Below are positions 8,927 to 17,067 of a stretch of 64,000 nt of DNA, piece by piece (position 1 is the stretch's first letter; each line of letters begins with the position of its first letter). The DNA is from Pseudomonas wadenswilerensis (GTDB lineage Bacteria > Pseudomonadota > Gammaproteobacteria > Pseudomonadales > Pseudomonadaceae). The DNA is taken from positions 1-64,000 of the forward strand of contig NZ_UIDD01000009.1 of assembly GCF_900497695.1 (NCBI RefSeq). The letters run 5' to 3'. The notes under the pieces are model-generated. The model was not told where the DNA came from. It saw only the letters and a list, made by a program, of their open reading frames with translations, and did no database searches. A program made the position numbers and the translations under genes.

Positions 8927-10096
8927 TCAGGCGTGGATATGCCGGGCGCGGTACTCGGCGTAGTCACGTTGCAGCAGCGCGTCGCTGAGGCCGAACTGCT
9001 CAGGGCTGTAGTGATGGGTGGCGCGTTTTTCCCGGCCGTTGGCGGCCAGCCATTGGTCCATGGCCGCGTTGACCGGCGCGGTGCATTCCAGGCCGGCGAA
9101 GCGGTAGATGCGCTCGACCACCGCCAGCGGTGCGGCCAGGGTGTCTTCGAACCGCACATCGAGAAAGCGCCCGGCCGGCAGGCTGTCGCGTACCGCCATG
9201 GCATGGCGCAGTGCCCGTGCCATGCGCCGGTTCCACTGCTCGCCAACGGCTTGGGCATCGGCCTGGGCGCTGTACAGCTGCCACAGGGTATGGATGAAGC
9301 TGGCCAGCGAGGGGATGGTTTTGCCCGGTTCGCGATGGGTAAGCACCACCTGCGCCCCGGGGAACACCTCGAACAACAGCTCCAGGGTATGCAAGTGCTG
9401 CGGGCTCTTGAGCAGCCAGCGCCGGCCCGGGGCAATGCCACGGCGTGCCTGCTGCCACTGCAGGAACTGCAAGGTGCGCTTGAGGTAACGGTAGACCTGG
9501 GTCTGGTCCTGGCGATCGAGCCAGGCGGTATAGCTGGGGACGTTGACGTAGGAGTCCATGGCGCAGAGGAACGAGTGCTCCATCAGCATGAACTCCTCGT
9601 CGGGCTGCTCGGCGTCCAGTGGGTGAATGGCCAGCAACTGCGGGAGGAGCTCGACCATCGCCGCTACTTCGGCACGCGCCCGGCCGATGCGCTGCAGCGG
9701 CTGTTCCAGGGTTTCCCCGCTCAGGGGCGCCGGGTAGCGGGTTTCCCACCACTGCGCCTTGCTGAACTGCGAGTCCACCGCCAGGGTGCGTTGCAGCAGC
9801 GTGGTACCAGTACGCGGCAGGCCGACGATCACCAGCGGGTCGTTGATCTCAATCTCGAGAATCTCAGGGAGGCGCCGACAGTGGTCTTCGATCACCAGGC
9901 GATTGACCAATTGCGCCAATAGCTTCTCGCGCAGCAGCAGGCGCCCTTGTGGCGATAATCGCGCTTCCTGCTCCAGGGCCTGCCCCAGTACTTCAAGGCC
10001 CTGGCGAAAATCGCCCGGGCCAAAATCGTCAAGACCGCCTGCGCGAGCACTGGCCTCGGCCAGCAGCAGGTCCAGGGAAAAATCGTTGCCGCTCAT
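8927..10096 (-). CDS. PAPS-dependent sulfotransferase family protein
   Basis: A 389-aa protein of the bacterial sulfotransferase family (Sulfotransfer_3-like). The 5'-phosphosulfate loop is VIVGLPRTGTTLLQ, with the core GLPRTGTT at residues 92-99. The 3'-phosphate motif is VVLTHREPGKTIPSLAS near residue 250. These are the two PAPS contacts of cytosolic sulfotransferases. The first codon overlaps the stop of the DUF1214 gene by four bases (ATGA), indicating translational coupling. With cysD and cysNC in the same regulon it probably transfers sulfate from PAPS to a hydroxyl of the pathway substrate. The acceptor is unknown. Confidence 0.85.
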   Translation of the reverse strand: MSGNDFSLDLLLAEASARAGGLDDFGPGDFRQGLEVLGQALEQEARLSPQGRLLLREKLLAQLVNRLVIEDHCRRLPEILEIEINDPLVIVGLPRTGTTLLQRTLAVDSQFSKAQWWETRYPAPLSGETLEQPLQRIGRARAEVAAMVELLPQLLAIHPLDAEQPDEEFMLMEHSFLCAMDSYVNVPSYTAWLDRQDQTQVYRYLKRTLQFLQWQQARRGIAPGRRWLLKSPQHLHTLELLFEVFPGAQVVLTHREPGKTIPSLASFIHTLWQLYSAQADAQAVGEQWNRRMARALRHAMAVRDSLPAGRFLDVRFEDTLAAPLAVVERIYRFAGLECTAPVNAAMDQWLAANGREKRATHHYSPEQFGLSDALLQRDYAEYRARHIHA

Positions 10097-11208
10097 ACTG
10101 CCAGCTCCTTGAGGTCATTGAGTTTGACCACGCGGGTGGTCGGCTGAACCGGTTGTTTGGCGCCAACCCAGCGCAGGCACAGGGTGCCGTGGGGGTGGCC
10201 GGCGGTTTCCAGCCAGTTGGCCAGGCCCGGGTCGCGGTGGCTGAGGACCATGCGCAGGCTGCCGTTCGCCGCAAGCTGCGCCGCATGCTTGTTCAGGCAG
10301 ATGCGGTGGTAGCGGTAGTCGAGCGACTCCATCCAGTAGTTGTTGATCTGCAGGTTCCAGAAGTCGCAGGCCGGCATCTGGTCGACCTCGATCAGCAGCG
10401 CTTCGTCGTCGGCCAGTGCCCAGTACGAGTGGTAGTAGAAGATGTTCGGATCACCGCCCACTGCCTGGCACAACGCCTGGTCGGCGGCCGGCAACTGGTT
10501 GCTGTGCTGCTGGTAACCCTGGGCCCAGTCGGCGAACAGCCGTGCGGTGTTCTCAACGAAACCACCGACTCGCTGCAGGCTTTGCTGCAGGCGTGCGGCG
10601 TCCAGCGGCGCGGGTGCGTGGCCGCCATTCAGGCGCTCGATGTGCAGTTGCGCCGGCTGCTCACTGCTGCGATCGAGGAAGGTCTGGCGCACGATCAAGG
10701 CATTGCTCTGCGGCTCAAGGGGCAGCCAGTTACCGCTGGCCGGCGGGTGCTGGCTGAGGATGATCTCGAAGTTGCCCTCGGCATCCAGCTGCAATTGCCC
10801 GGCGTCGATAAAGCCGGTCTGGATCATCTTGCCGTCGGTTTCGTAACCACCCTTTTGCGAGCCAAAGCTCAGGTAGGCGACGCTGCCGCGCTGGCCGCTG
10901 ACACGGTACTCGTGCTCACCGTTCAGGCGTGCATAGCGGTACAGGTTGTCGGGGTTATCGGCACCGATTTTGGCGGTTTCATGGGAGGGGGTGATGAACC
11001 CGGGAAAATCTGGATCGGCGAACTCCAGGTGCATCTCCAGGGCGATGCGCAGCAAGCGGGTCAGGTAGCGAAAGCCTTCGGCGCGGGTTTGCTCGTCGGC
11101 CGGAGCCTCGGCGCGCAGGATCTGTTCGCCGCTGCGGCGCAACTGCTCGCAAAAACGGGTCCAGCTCTCACCGCTGATGACCGCCTGTTGGGGTGTGTCT
11201 GTAGCCAT
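10093..11208 (-). CDS. DUF1214 domain protein
   Basis: A 371-aa cytoplasmic protein. The N-terminal half (WTRFCEQLRRSGEQIL...) is helical. The middle carries DNPDNLYRYARLNGEHEYRVSGQRGSVAYLSF, a segment seen in DUF1214/DUF1254 proteins. The C-terminal part has FWNLQINNYWMESLDYR followed by LSHRDPGLANWLETAGHPHGTLCLRW, which is characteristic of DUF1214. It is the first gene of the four-gene minus operon and overlaps the sulfotransferase by four bases. Function is not known; such proteins often occur in lipid, steroid or aromatic catabolic clusters. Operator sites C and D lie 70-110 bp upstream. Confidence 0.8.
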   Translation of the reverse strand: MATDTPQQAVISGESWTRFCEQLRRSGEQILRAEAPADEQTRAEGFRYLTRLLRIALEMHLEFADPDFPGFITPSHETAKIGADNPDNLYRYARLNGEHEYRVSGQRGSVAYLSFGSQKGGYETDGKMIQTGFIDAGQLQLDAEGNFEIILSQHPPASGNWLPLEPQSNALIVRQTFLDRSSEQPAQLHIERLNGGHAPAPLDAARLQQSLQRVGGFVENTARLFADWAQGYQQHSNQLPAADQALCQAVGGDPNIFYYHSYWALADDEALLIEVDQMPACDFWNLQINNYWMESLDYRYHRICLNKHAAQLAANGSLRMVLSHRDPGLANWLETAGHPHGTLCLRWVGAKQPVQPTTRVVKLNDLKELAV

Positions 11209-11278
11209 GTCAGTCTCCTCTGCCGGCGGAGGGTCCGCCGTTGTACCCGACCTTAGGGAGGAGCCCGGCAGCGCGGCT

Positions 11279-11294
11279 TCGTCCGTGCGGACTA
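11279..11294. promoter_or_regulatory. dyad operator site C (TCGTCC-N4-GGACTA)
   Basis: TCGTCCGTGCGGACTA lies in the divergent promoter region between the DUF1214 operon and the SRPBCC gene. It has the same half-sites as site A; only the spacer differs. Confidence 0.58.
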
Positions 11295-11305
11295 AACCGC
11301 CGATC

Positions 11306-11321
11306 TAGTCCGCCTGGACGA
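11306..11321. promoter_or_regulatory. dyad operator site D (TAGTCC-N4-GGACGA)
   Basis: TAGTCCGCCTGGACGA has half-sites identical to site B. Sites C and D are 27 bp centre to centre and are arranged outside-in like A and B, one for each divergent unit. Confidence 0.6.
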
Positions 11322-11414
11322 GGAGCCGCCGGGCACAAGCGGTGAGGATCGCGCCTGAGCCCCGGCTCACTGGCGCCCCCTTGTGGCGCGCAGTCACCCT
11401 CACAGGAGCCACCC

Positions 11415-11885
11415 ATGAGTGCAGAAAAAAACCTGGTCCGTTCGCTGACCGTGGACATCGATGCCCCGGCCGAACTGGTCTGGGCGATCCTCATCGACCT
11501 GCCCGCCTACCCGCAGTGGAACCCCTACACGGTCAAGGTCGAGTCGAGCCTGGTGCTCGGCGAGCCGGTCAACCTGTTCCTGCCCGACCCACGCCGGCCT
11601 GGTGAGTTGCTGAAGGTGGTCGAACGCCTGGCCGACTTCGAGCCGCATCGCTTGCTGGCCTGGGAGATGCACGCCAGTGCCGACAACCCTGATGCGGCGC
11701 GGCGCGAGCAGTTGATCGAACGCAGTGGGCCAGCGAGTTGCCGCTACCACACCACTGACCAGTTCCTCGGCCCGACCGCCGACCAGGTCATGGCCGACCA
11801 CGGCCCCTGGGTGAAACAGGGCTTCGACGCCGTGGCCGTGGCACTCAAGGCCCATGCCGAGCGGTTGTTCGGGTCGGCGCCTTGA
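11415..11885 (+). CDS. SRPBCC (START-like) domain protein
   Basis: A 156-aa single-domain protein of the polyketide cyclase/START-like fold. The N-terminal segment VDIDAPAELVWAILIDLPAYPQWNPYTVKV is the typical opening strand and helix, and the C-terminal helix WVKQGFDAVAVALKAHAERLF closes the ligand pocket. It is divergent from the DUF1214 operon, directly downstream of sites C and D, with AGGAG ten bases before the ATG. Such proteins bind hydrophobic ligands or help cyclase and isomerase steps. A substrate-binding or carrier role in the sulfonation pathway is inferred. Confidence 0.83.
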   Translation: MSAEKNLVRSLTVDIDAPAELVWAILIDLPAYPQWNPYTVKVESSLVLGEPVNLFLPDPRRPGELLKVVERLADFEPHRLLAWEMHASADNPDAARREQLIERSGPASCRYHTTDQFLGPTADQVMADHGPWVKQGFDAVAVALKAHAERLFGSAP

Positions 11886-11904
11886 CCTTGCCCGTGTCGT
11901 CTGG

Positions 11905-11994
11905 ATTGCGGGGCTAGCCCGTTCCCACAGGTACTGCATCAATGCTCAGAACAGCACTAAACCTGTGGGAGCGGGCTTGACCCGCGATGAGGCC
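11905..11994. repeat. pair of inverted REP elements (BIME)
   Basis: Two REP copies face each other: GCCCGTTCCCACAGG near 11918 and CCTGTGGGAGCGGGC near 11962, followed by TTGACCCGCGATGAGG. This GTGGGAGCGGG(C/T) core is the common extragenic palindrome of the Pseudomonas putida group. It lies between the SRPBCC gene and cysD. Confidence 0.75.
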
Positions 11995-12007
11995 AGTCCA
12001 GCATTCT

Positions 12008-12023
12008 TCGTCCAAGCAGACGA
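12008..12023. promoter_or_regulatory. dyad operator site F upstream of cysD
   Basis: TCGTCCAAGCAGACGA is a near-perfect 6-4-6 dyad 75 bp before the cysD start. It differs from the sites of the sulfotransferase operon by single bases and ties the PAPS-synthesis genes to the same regulon. Confidence 0.5.
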
Positions 12024-12098
12024 AGAAGCCACCGCCCCCCATTACCTACCGTGACGTTCAGCCGGTGCCAATCCCGGCAGAACTCGAGGAGGTATTCG

Positions 12099-12995
12099 AT
12101 GTTGACTCATCTGCAATGGCTGGAAGCGGAAAGCATCCAGATCATCCGCGAAGTGGTGGCCGAGTGTGAAAACCCGGTGATGCTGTATTCGATCGGCAAG
12201 GACAGCGCCGTGATGCTGCACCTGGCGATGAAAGCCTTCGCGCCGGGCAAGCCGCCCTTCCCCCTGCTGCACGTGGACACCACCTGGAAGTTTCGCGAGA
12301 TGATCGAATTTCGCGACAAGACCGCTGAACGTCTGGGCCTGGACCTGCTGGTGCATATCAACCCCGAAGGTCTGGAAAAGGCCATCGACCCCTTCACCCA
12401 CGGTTCGGCCCTGCACACCGACGTGTGGAAGACCCAGGGCCTGAAGCAGGCCCTGGACCACTACGGTTTCGACGCAGCGTTCGGCGGCGCCCGGCGCGAC
12501 GAAGAAAAGTCGCGGGCCAAGGAGCGGGTGTTTTCGCTGCGCTCCGAGCAGCACCGCTGGGACCCAAAACAGCAGCGCCCGGAGCTCTGGCGCCTGTACA
12601 ACACACGCAAACGCAAGGGCGAAAGCCTGCGCGTGTTCCCGCTGTCGAACTGGACCGAGCTGGATATCTGGCAGTACATCTACCTCGAACAGATCCCCAT
12701 CGTGCCGCTGTACTTCGCCAAGGAACGCCCGGTGGTACGCCGCGACGGTACGCTGATCATGGTCGATGACGAGCGCCTGCCACTGCGGCCTGGAGAAACC
12801 CCGGAACTGCGCAAGGTGCGTTTCCGCACCCTGGGTTGCTACCCGTTGACCGGCGCCATCGACAGCGACGCCGATAACCTGCCGGCGATCATCAGCGAAA
12901 TGCTGGTCAGCCGCACCTCGGAACGCCAGGGCCGCCTGATCGACAGCGATTCGGCCGGCTCCATGGAGAAGAAGAAGCAAGAGGGGTATTTCTGA
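12099..12995 (+). CDS. cysD: sulfate adenylyltransferase subunit 2
   Basis: A 298-aa CysD, the catalytic ATP-sulfurylase subunit forming APS from ATP and sulfate with GTP-driven CysN. The PP-loop motif is YSIGKDSAVMLHLA near residue 30. GGARRDEEKSRAKERVFS and the C-terminal SERQGRLIDSDSAGSMEKKKQEGYF are diagnostic. Length is normal. The ATG at 12099 has GAGGAGG eight bases upstream. It overlaps cysNC by one base (TGATG). Its position beside a sulfotransferase operon and a dyad operator suggests a pathway-dedicated rather than housekeeping copy. Confidence 0.96.
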   Translation: MLTHLQWLEAESIQIIREVVAECENPVMLYSIGKDSAVMLHLAMKAFAPGKPPFPLLHVDTTWKFREMIEFRDKTAERLGLDLLVHINPEGLEKAIDPFTHGSALHTDVWKTQGLKQALDHYGFDAAFGGARRDEEKSRAKERVFSLRSEQHRWDPKQQRPELWRLYNTRKRKGESLRVFPLSNWTELDIWQYIYLEQIPIVPLYFAKERPVVRRDGTLIMVDDERLPLRPGETPELRKVRFRTLGCYPLTGAIDSDADNLPAIISEMLVSRTSERQGRLIDSDSAGSMEKKKQEGYF

Positions 12996-14887
12996 TGAAC
13001 GCGATCACCGATGCACGCAATGGCGACCTGACGCCCTACCTGCAACAGCAACAGAACAAACAGCTGCTGCGCTTCATCACCTGCGGCAGTGTCGACGACG
13101 GCAAGAGCACCCTGATCGGCCGCTTGCTGTATGAGTCCAAGGTGCTGTTCGAAGACCAGTTGGGCCAGCTTGAAGCTGACTCGAAAAAACTCGGCACCCA
13201 GGGCGAGGAGCTGGATTTCGCCCTGCTGGTCGACGGCTTGAGCGCCGAGCGCGAGCAAGGCATCACCATCGATGTGGCTTACCGTTTTTTTGCCACCGAA
13301 AAGCGCAAGTTCATCGTTGCCGACACCCCCGGCCATGAGCAATACACCCGCAACATGGTCACCGGTGCGTCCACCGCCGACCTCGCAGTGATCCTCATCG
13401 ATGCCCGCCAGGGCCTGTTGACCCAGACCCGCCGGCACAGCTACCTGGTGTCGCTGCTGGGCATCCGCAAAGTGGTGGTGGCGATCAACAAGCTCGATCT
13501 GGTGAGCTATTCGCAGGCAGTGTTCGAGCGCATTGAAGCCGAGTATCGCGCCTTCGCCGCACAGATCGGCCTGCAGGATATCCAGTGCATCCCGCTCTCG
13601 GCACTGCGCGGCGACAACATGCTCGAAACCAGCCCCAACACCCCCTGGTACCAGGGCCCGAGCCTGCTTGCGCACCTGGAAGACGTGCCGCTGGAGCAAG
13701 CCCGGCAGAACCAGGCGCCGTTCCGCTTGCCGGTGCAATGGGTGAACCGGCCGAACCTGGATTTTCGCGGCTATTGCGGCAACGTTGCGGCCGGCAGCGT
13801 GCGCGTCGGCGAGCGCATTCGCGTGCTGCCTTCAGGCCAGCAGAGCGAGATCACCTGCATCCTTGGCAGTGCCGGAGAACAGCAGCAAGCCCTGTGCGGC
13901 CAGGCCGTGACCCTGACCCTGAAGGACGAAATCGATATCAGCCGCGGTGACCTGATCGCCCTGGCCGACGCCCCGCCGGCCGTCGCCGACCAGTTCGAGG
14001 CGACCCTGGTATGGATGGACGAAGAAGCGCTGCTGCCGGGCCGCCCGTACCTGATGAAGATCGGTTGCCGCACCGTCGGCATGAGCTGCGCCAACCTCAA
14101 GCACCGGGTCGATGTGAACAGCCTCGAGCACCTGGCGGCCAAGACCCTGGAGCTGAACGGCATCGGCGTGTGCAATCTGCACCTGGACCGGCCGATCGCC
14201 TTTGATGCCTATGCCGACAACCGCGACACTGGCGGCTTCATCGTCATTGATCGCCTGAGCAACCGCACGGTCGGCGCCGGCATGCTGCACTTTGCCTTGC
14301 GCCGGGCGCAAAACGTGCACTGGCAGGCCATCGACGTCAACCGCGAGGCCCATGCCGCGCTCAAGGGCCAGGCGCCACGAATGCTGTGGTTTACCGGGTT
14401 GTCCGGCGCGGGCAAGTCGACCATCGCCAACCTGGTCGAGCGCAAGCTGCATGCCCTGGGCCGACACACCTACCTGCTCGATGGCGACAACGTGCGCCAC
14501 GGCCTGAACCGCGACCTGGGCTTCACCGAAGCCGACCGGGTGGAGAACATCCGCCGGGTGTCGGAGGTGGCCAGGCTGATGCTCGATGCTGGCCTGATAA
14601 CCCTGGTGTCGTTCATCTCGCCGTTCCGTGCCGAACGCGACATGGCCCGGGGCCTGGCGGGCGATGGCAATTTCCTCGAGATCTTCATCGATGCGCCGCT
14701 GGCCCTGGCCGAGCAGCGCGACCCCAAGGGCCTGTACCTGAAAGCCCGACGTGGTGAGCTGAAGAACTTCACCGGCATCGATTCGCCCTACGAGCCACCG
14801 GTGGCACCGGATATCCATATCGATACCCAGCACGAGACTGCCGAGGCCGCTGCCGAACGCATCGTCGAGGCCCTGCTGGCGTTGTAA
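12995..14887 (+). CDS. cysNC: bifunctional sulfate adenylyltransferase subunit 1 / APS kinase
   Basis: A 630-aa fusion. The CysN GTPase (about residues 20-440) has GSVDDGKSTLIGRLL, DTPGHEQYTRN and NKLD. The APS kinase CysC (about 460-630) has the P-loop WFTGLSGAGKS at 465-475, DGDNVRHGLNRDLGF, and FISPFRAERDMAR. Together with CysD it converts sulfate to PAPS, the donor for sulfotransferases. The fused form is normal for Pseudomonas. All key motifs are intact. Nothing in the immediate neighbourhood belongs to assimilatory reduction (no cysH or cysI), supporting use of PAPS for sulfonation. Confidence 0.96.
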   Translation: MNAITDARNGDLTPYLQQQQNKQLLRFITCGSVDDGKSTLIGRLLYESKVLFEDQLGQLEADSKKLGTQGEELDFALLVDGLSAEREQGITIDVAYRFFATEKRKFIVADTPGHEQYTRNMVTGASTADLAVILIDARQGLLTQTRRHSYLVSLLGIRKVVVAINKLDLVSYSQAVFERIEAEYRAFAAQIGLQDIQCIPLSALRGDNMLETSPNTPWYQGPSLLAHLEDVPLEQARQNQAPFRLPVQWVNRPNLDFRGYCGNVAAGSVRVGERIRVLPSGQQSEITCILGSAGEQQQALCGQAVTLTLKDEIDISRGDLIALADAPPAVADQFEATLVWMDEEALLPGRPYLMKIGCRTVGMSCANLKHRVDVNSLEHLAAKTLELNGIGVCNLHLDRPIAFDAYADNRDTGGFIVIDRLSNRTVGAGMLHFALRRAQNVHWQAIDVNREAHAALKGQAPRMLWFTGLSGAGKSTIANLVERKLHALGRHTYLLDGDNVRHGLNRDLGFTEADRVENIRRVSEVARLMLDAGLITLVSFISPFRAERDMARGLAGDGNFLEIFIDAPLALAEQRDPKGLYLKARRGELKNFTGIDSPYEPPVAPDIHIDTQHETAEAAAERIVEALLAL

Positions 14888-14949
14888 CGGCGACCGGGCG
14901 CAGCGTTGCACCCTGGAGCGTGCGCTGCGCTCATCAGCGCCCGGCCATC

Positions 14950-14965
14950 TAAGCCAAACGGACGA
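14950..14965. promoter_or_regulatory. dyad operator site E upstream of the LuxR-type regulator
   Basis: TAAGCCAAACGGACGA keeps the 6-4-6 geometry and an intact GGACGA half-site, but its left half is degenerate. It lies 63 bp before the regulator start and could mediate autoregulation. Confidence 0.42.
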
Positions 14966-15027
14966 TTTTGTCTCCCTGACCCAGGTCGATACTCGAGCCA
15001 TAACAACACGCAGCCAAAGAGGCGCGC

Positions 15028-16200
15028 ATGACCCTGCCCTTTCCTACCTGCCCGGACCTGCACGCCAGCCTCGACATTGCCCCTGCCGAGCTCAGCAGCC
15101 TGCTCGGGCTGGTCTATCACGGCCCGCTGGAGTCGACGCCCTGGGCCAGTTTGCTGGACGTCCTGCGCCAACGCTTCGCCGCCAGCTTCTTCACCCTGGT
15201 GCTGCGCAATCCCGACCACCAGCGCCCCGGGCTGATCGTCAATGCCTCGGTACATGGCCCGCTGTTGCCTGGCGAGCCCTCCTACAGCGAGCATTACTAT
15301 TCGATCTGTCCGTTCATCGACTGGCCCGTGGACCAGGTCGCCAGTGCCGACCAGGTGCTGGGCACCGAGGCCTGGCTGGGCCATGAGTTTTACCGCAACT
15401 ACCTGCGGCCGCTGGACCTGCGCCATGTACTGGTGGCCAACATGCGCACCGCCGCCGGCATGCACTGCGCCCTGTTCGCCTGCCGCGACCACGCCAGCGA
15501 GGATTTCAATCAAGCGCAGATCAACTTGATCCGCCTGTTGTTGCCGCACCTGCAACAGGCTGTAGACCTGCACTCGGCAGTGGATCAACTGGATGCCGAG
15601 CGCCAGCTCTATGCGGCCACCATCGACCGCCTGATGGTCGGCACGGCCATCCTCGACGAGAACGGCCGGATGATGCGCTGCAACCGCGCCGCCCAGCGCC
15701 TGTTTGACAGTCGCGACGGCCTGGAGTGCAGGCACGACAAGCTGTGTGCCTTTGCCAGCCATGAGAACCGCGCGCTGCAGCATGCCATCCAGGCGGTGTT
15801 GAAACAGCGCCAGCGCGGCCTCGACGACCTGCAGGTGCTGACCCTGGCACGGCCCAGCGGCGAGATGCCGCTGAACCTGTTGCTGCGCCCGATTGCCATG
15901 AGCTACCAGGCCCAGAACGGCACCCGACGCCCGGCCGTGGCGGTGTTCATCCGCGACCCGGCGGACTCGCCACAGGCCTCGCGCAACCTGCTGCGCAGCC
16001 TGTTCCAGTTGACCCGCACGGAAACCGAGGTGGCCATGCTGGTGATGGATGGCCAGACCCTTGATGAGACGGCCGAAGCACTCGGGGTATCGCGCAATAC
16101 CGTGCGCGCCCACCTGCGCGGTGTCTTCGCCAAGACCGGCGCCACGCGCCAGGCGCAACTGGTCAAGACCTTGCTCAACAGCGTGGCGTCGTTGGGGTAG
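15028..16200 (+). CDS. LuxR-type transcriptional regulator
   Basis: A 390-aa protein. The C-terminal 60 residues form a LuxR/GerE helix-turn-helix: LTRTETEVAMLVMDGQTLDETAEALGVS, then NTVRAHLRGVFAKTG. The N-terminal region has no receiver or acyl-homoserine-lactone domain; it has a PAS-like middle part (DRLMVGTAILDENGRMMRCNRAAQRLF, about residues 195-225), suggesting ligand sensing. It follows cysNC in the same direction after 140 bp. Such single-component regulators often activate neighbouring catabolic genes. It is the obvious candidate to bind the recurring TAGTCC-N4-GGACGA dyads. Confidence 0.87.
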   Translation: MTLPFPTCPDLHASLDIAPAELSSLLGLVYHGPLESTPWASLLDVLRQRFAASFFTLVLRNPDHQRPGLIVNASVHGPLLPGEPSYSEHYYSICPFIDWPVDQVASADQVLGTEAWLGHEFYRNYLRPLDLRHVLVANMRTAAGMHCALFACRDHASEDFNQAQINLIRLLLPHLQQAVDLHSAVDQLDAERQLYAATIDRLMVGTAILDENGRMMRCNRAAQRLFDSRDGLECRHDKLCAFASHENRALQHAIQAVLKQRQRGLDDLQVLTLARPSGEMPLNLLLRPIAMSYQAQNGTRRPAVAVFIRDPADSPQASRNLLRSLFQLTRTETEVAMLVMDGQTLDETAEALGVSRNTVRAHLRGVFAKTGATRQAQLVKTLLNSVASLG

Positions 16201-16283
16201 TGGTTGGCGCCGCCCGTTTGAGTAGAATAGCCGCCGTAGCGCTAGCATCCCCCTGCGCAATTGCGCCTTTGAACGATCAATGG

Positions 16284-16628
16284 ATGATCCTGTTGAAACC
16301 CCTCAAGCACCGTTTTCTCGCCATCCTCATGCAGGTCGATCTCAACATTACGATCTGGACCGGCGGCCTCTACATGATCTGGGTGCTGTTCGACCGTGAT
16401 GCAACGCGGTACTTCGAAGCCTACGTAGTCTTTGCCATCGCCGGCCTTTGCCTGTTCTTCTTCACCGCGCTGTTTGTGCGCTGCCCGGAATGCAACAAAT
16501 CCATGCACCATCTGTACAAGCCGGGAGAAGGACTGTTGATGCACCGCGGGTTACTGCCCCACGAGGTCTTCACCCAGAAGCTGATCGAGTGCCCCGAGTG
16601 CAACCAGGTGGTGAAGTTTCGCGATTAG
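16284..16628 (+). CDS. small membrane protein with zinc-ribbon-like cysteine pairs
   Basis: A 114-aa protein with two hydrophobic segments (about residues 15-32 and 42-62). They are followed by a cytosolic tail carrying two CPEC motifs (CPECNKS and CPECNQ) that could form a zinc ribbon. Function is unknown. The start is uncertain: the reading frame is open further upstream to 16200, but ATG 16284 best fits the mature topology. It converges with the next gene and overlaps it by four bases at the 3' ends. Confidence 0.6.
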   Translation: MILLKPLKHRFLAILMQVDLNITIWTGGLYMIWVLFDRDATRYFEAYVVFAIAGLCLFFFTALFVRCPECNKSMHHLYKPGEGLLMHRGLLPHEVFTQKLIECPECNQVVKFRD

Positions 16629-16957
16629 CGCAAGCTGATAACGATCTTGCGTGCGAGCATGCCCACCAGCATACCGGCGATGGTCAGCAGCACATCGGCG
16701 GTGAACTTTGCCGAGTAGTCAGGCGCGTAGATACGGTCATGGGTGTAGAAGGTCGGGCCGGTGTTGAACACAGCGTGGTAGCCATTGGGGAAGAACGCCA
16801 CCGCGCACAGCACCACGATCAAGCCCAGGGTCCAGGCGCCGGTGCCGTCGTAGGACTGGCTGCGGAACCAGAGGAGAATCCAGGTGAGTACGGCGGCGAG
16901 GACCGGCGTCCAGAACTGCGAAGTGAGGGCGCTGTAGAATTCCAGGGTGAAATACAT
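16625..16957 (-). CDS. hypothetical membrane protein, three TM segments
   Basis: A 110-aa protein. Hydrophobic helices are visible at about residues 13-28 (FWTPVLAAVLTWILLWF), 40-55 and 85-105 (LLTIAGMLVGMLARKIVI). The loop contains YHAVFNTGPTFYTHDRIYAPDYS. I do not recognise the family. The ATG at 16957 was chosen because a hydrophobic protein begins there; AAGGA lies about 12 bases upstream. Confidence 0.6.
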   Translation of the reverse strand: MYFTLEFYSALTSQFWTPVLAAVLTWILLWFRSQSYDGTGAWTLGLIVVLCAVAFFPNGYHAVFNTGPTFYTHDRIYAPDYSAKFTADVLLTIAGMLVGMLARKIVISLR

Positions 16958-17067
16958 GGGTTTGCTGAGTCCTTTCGGTGACGCCAGTGGAGAAGGTTGG
17001 ATGACGCGCCTTGAAACGCGGCGGCATGCTATCACGCCGGGCACGACACCGGCGCTCCTGCTCAGCT

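Noticed and set aside
1203..16200. Reading the cysDNC block as ordinary assimilatory sulfur metabolism
   Set aside because: No PAPS/APS reductase, sulfite reductase or sulfate transporter is present, and a dyad operator shared with the sulfotransferase operon lies before cysD. A housekeeping role is not excluded but is less likely.
14788..16260. 490-aa minus-strand frame opposite the LuxR-type regulator
   Set aside because: The HTH and PAS-like features are on the plus strand. The opposite frame has no recognisable domain.
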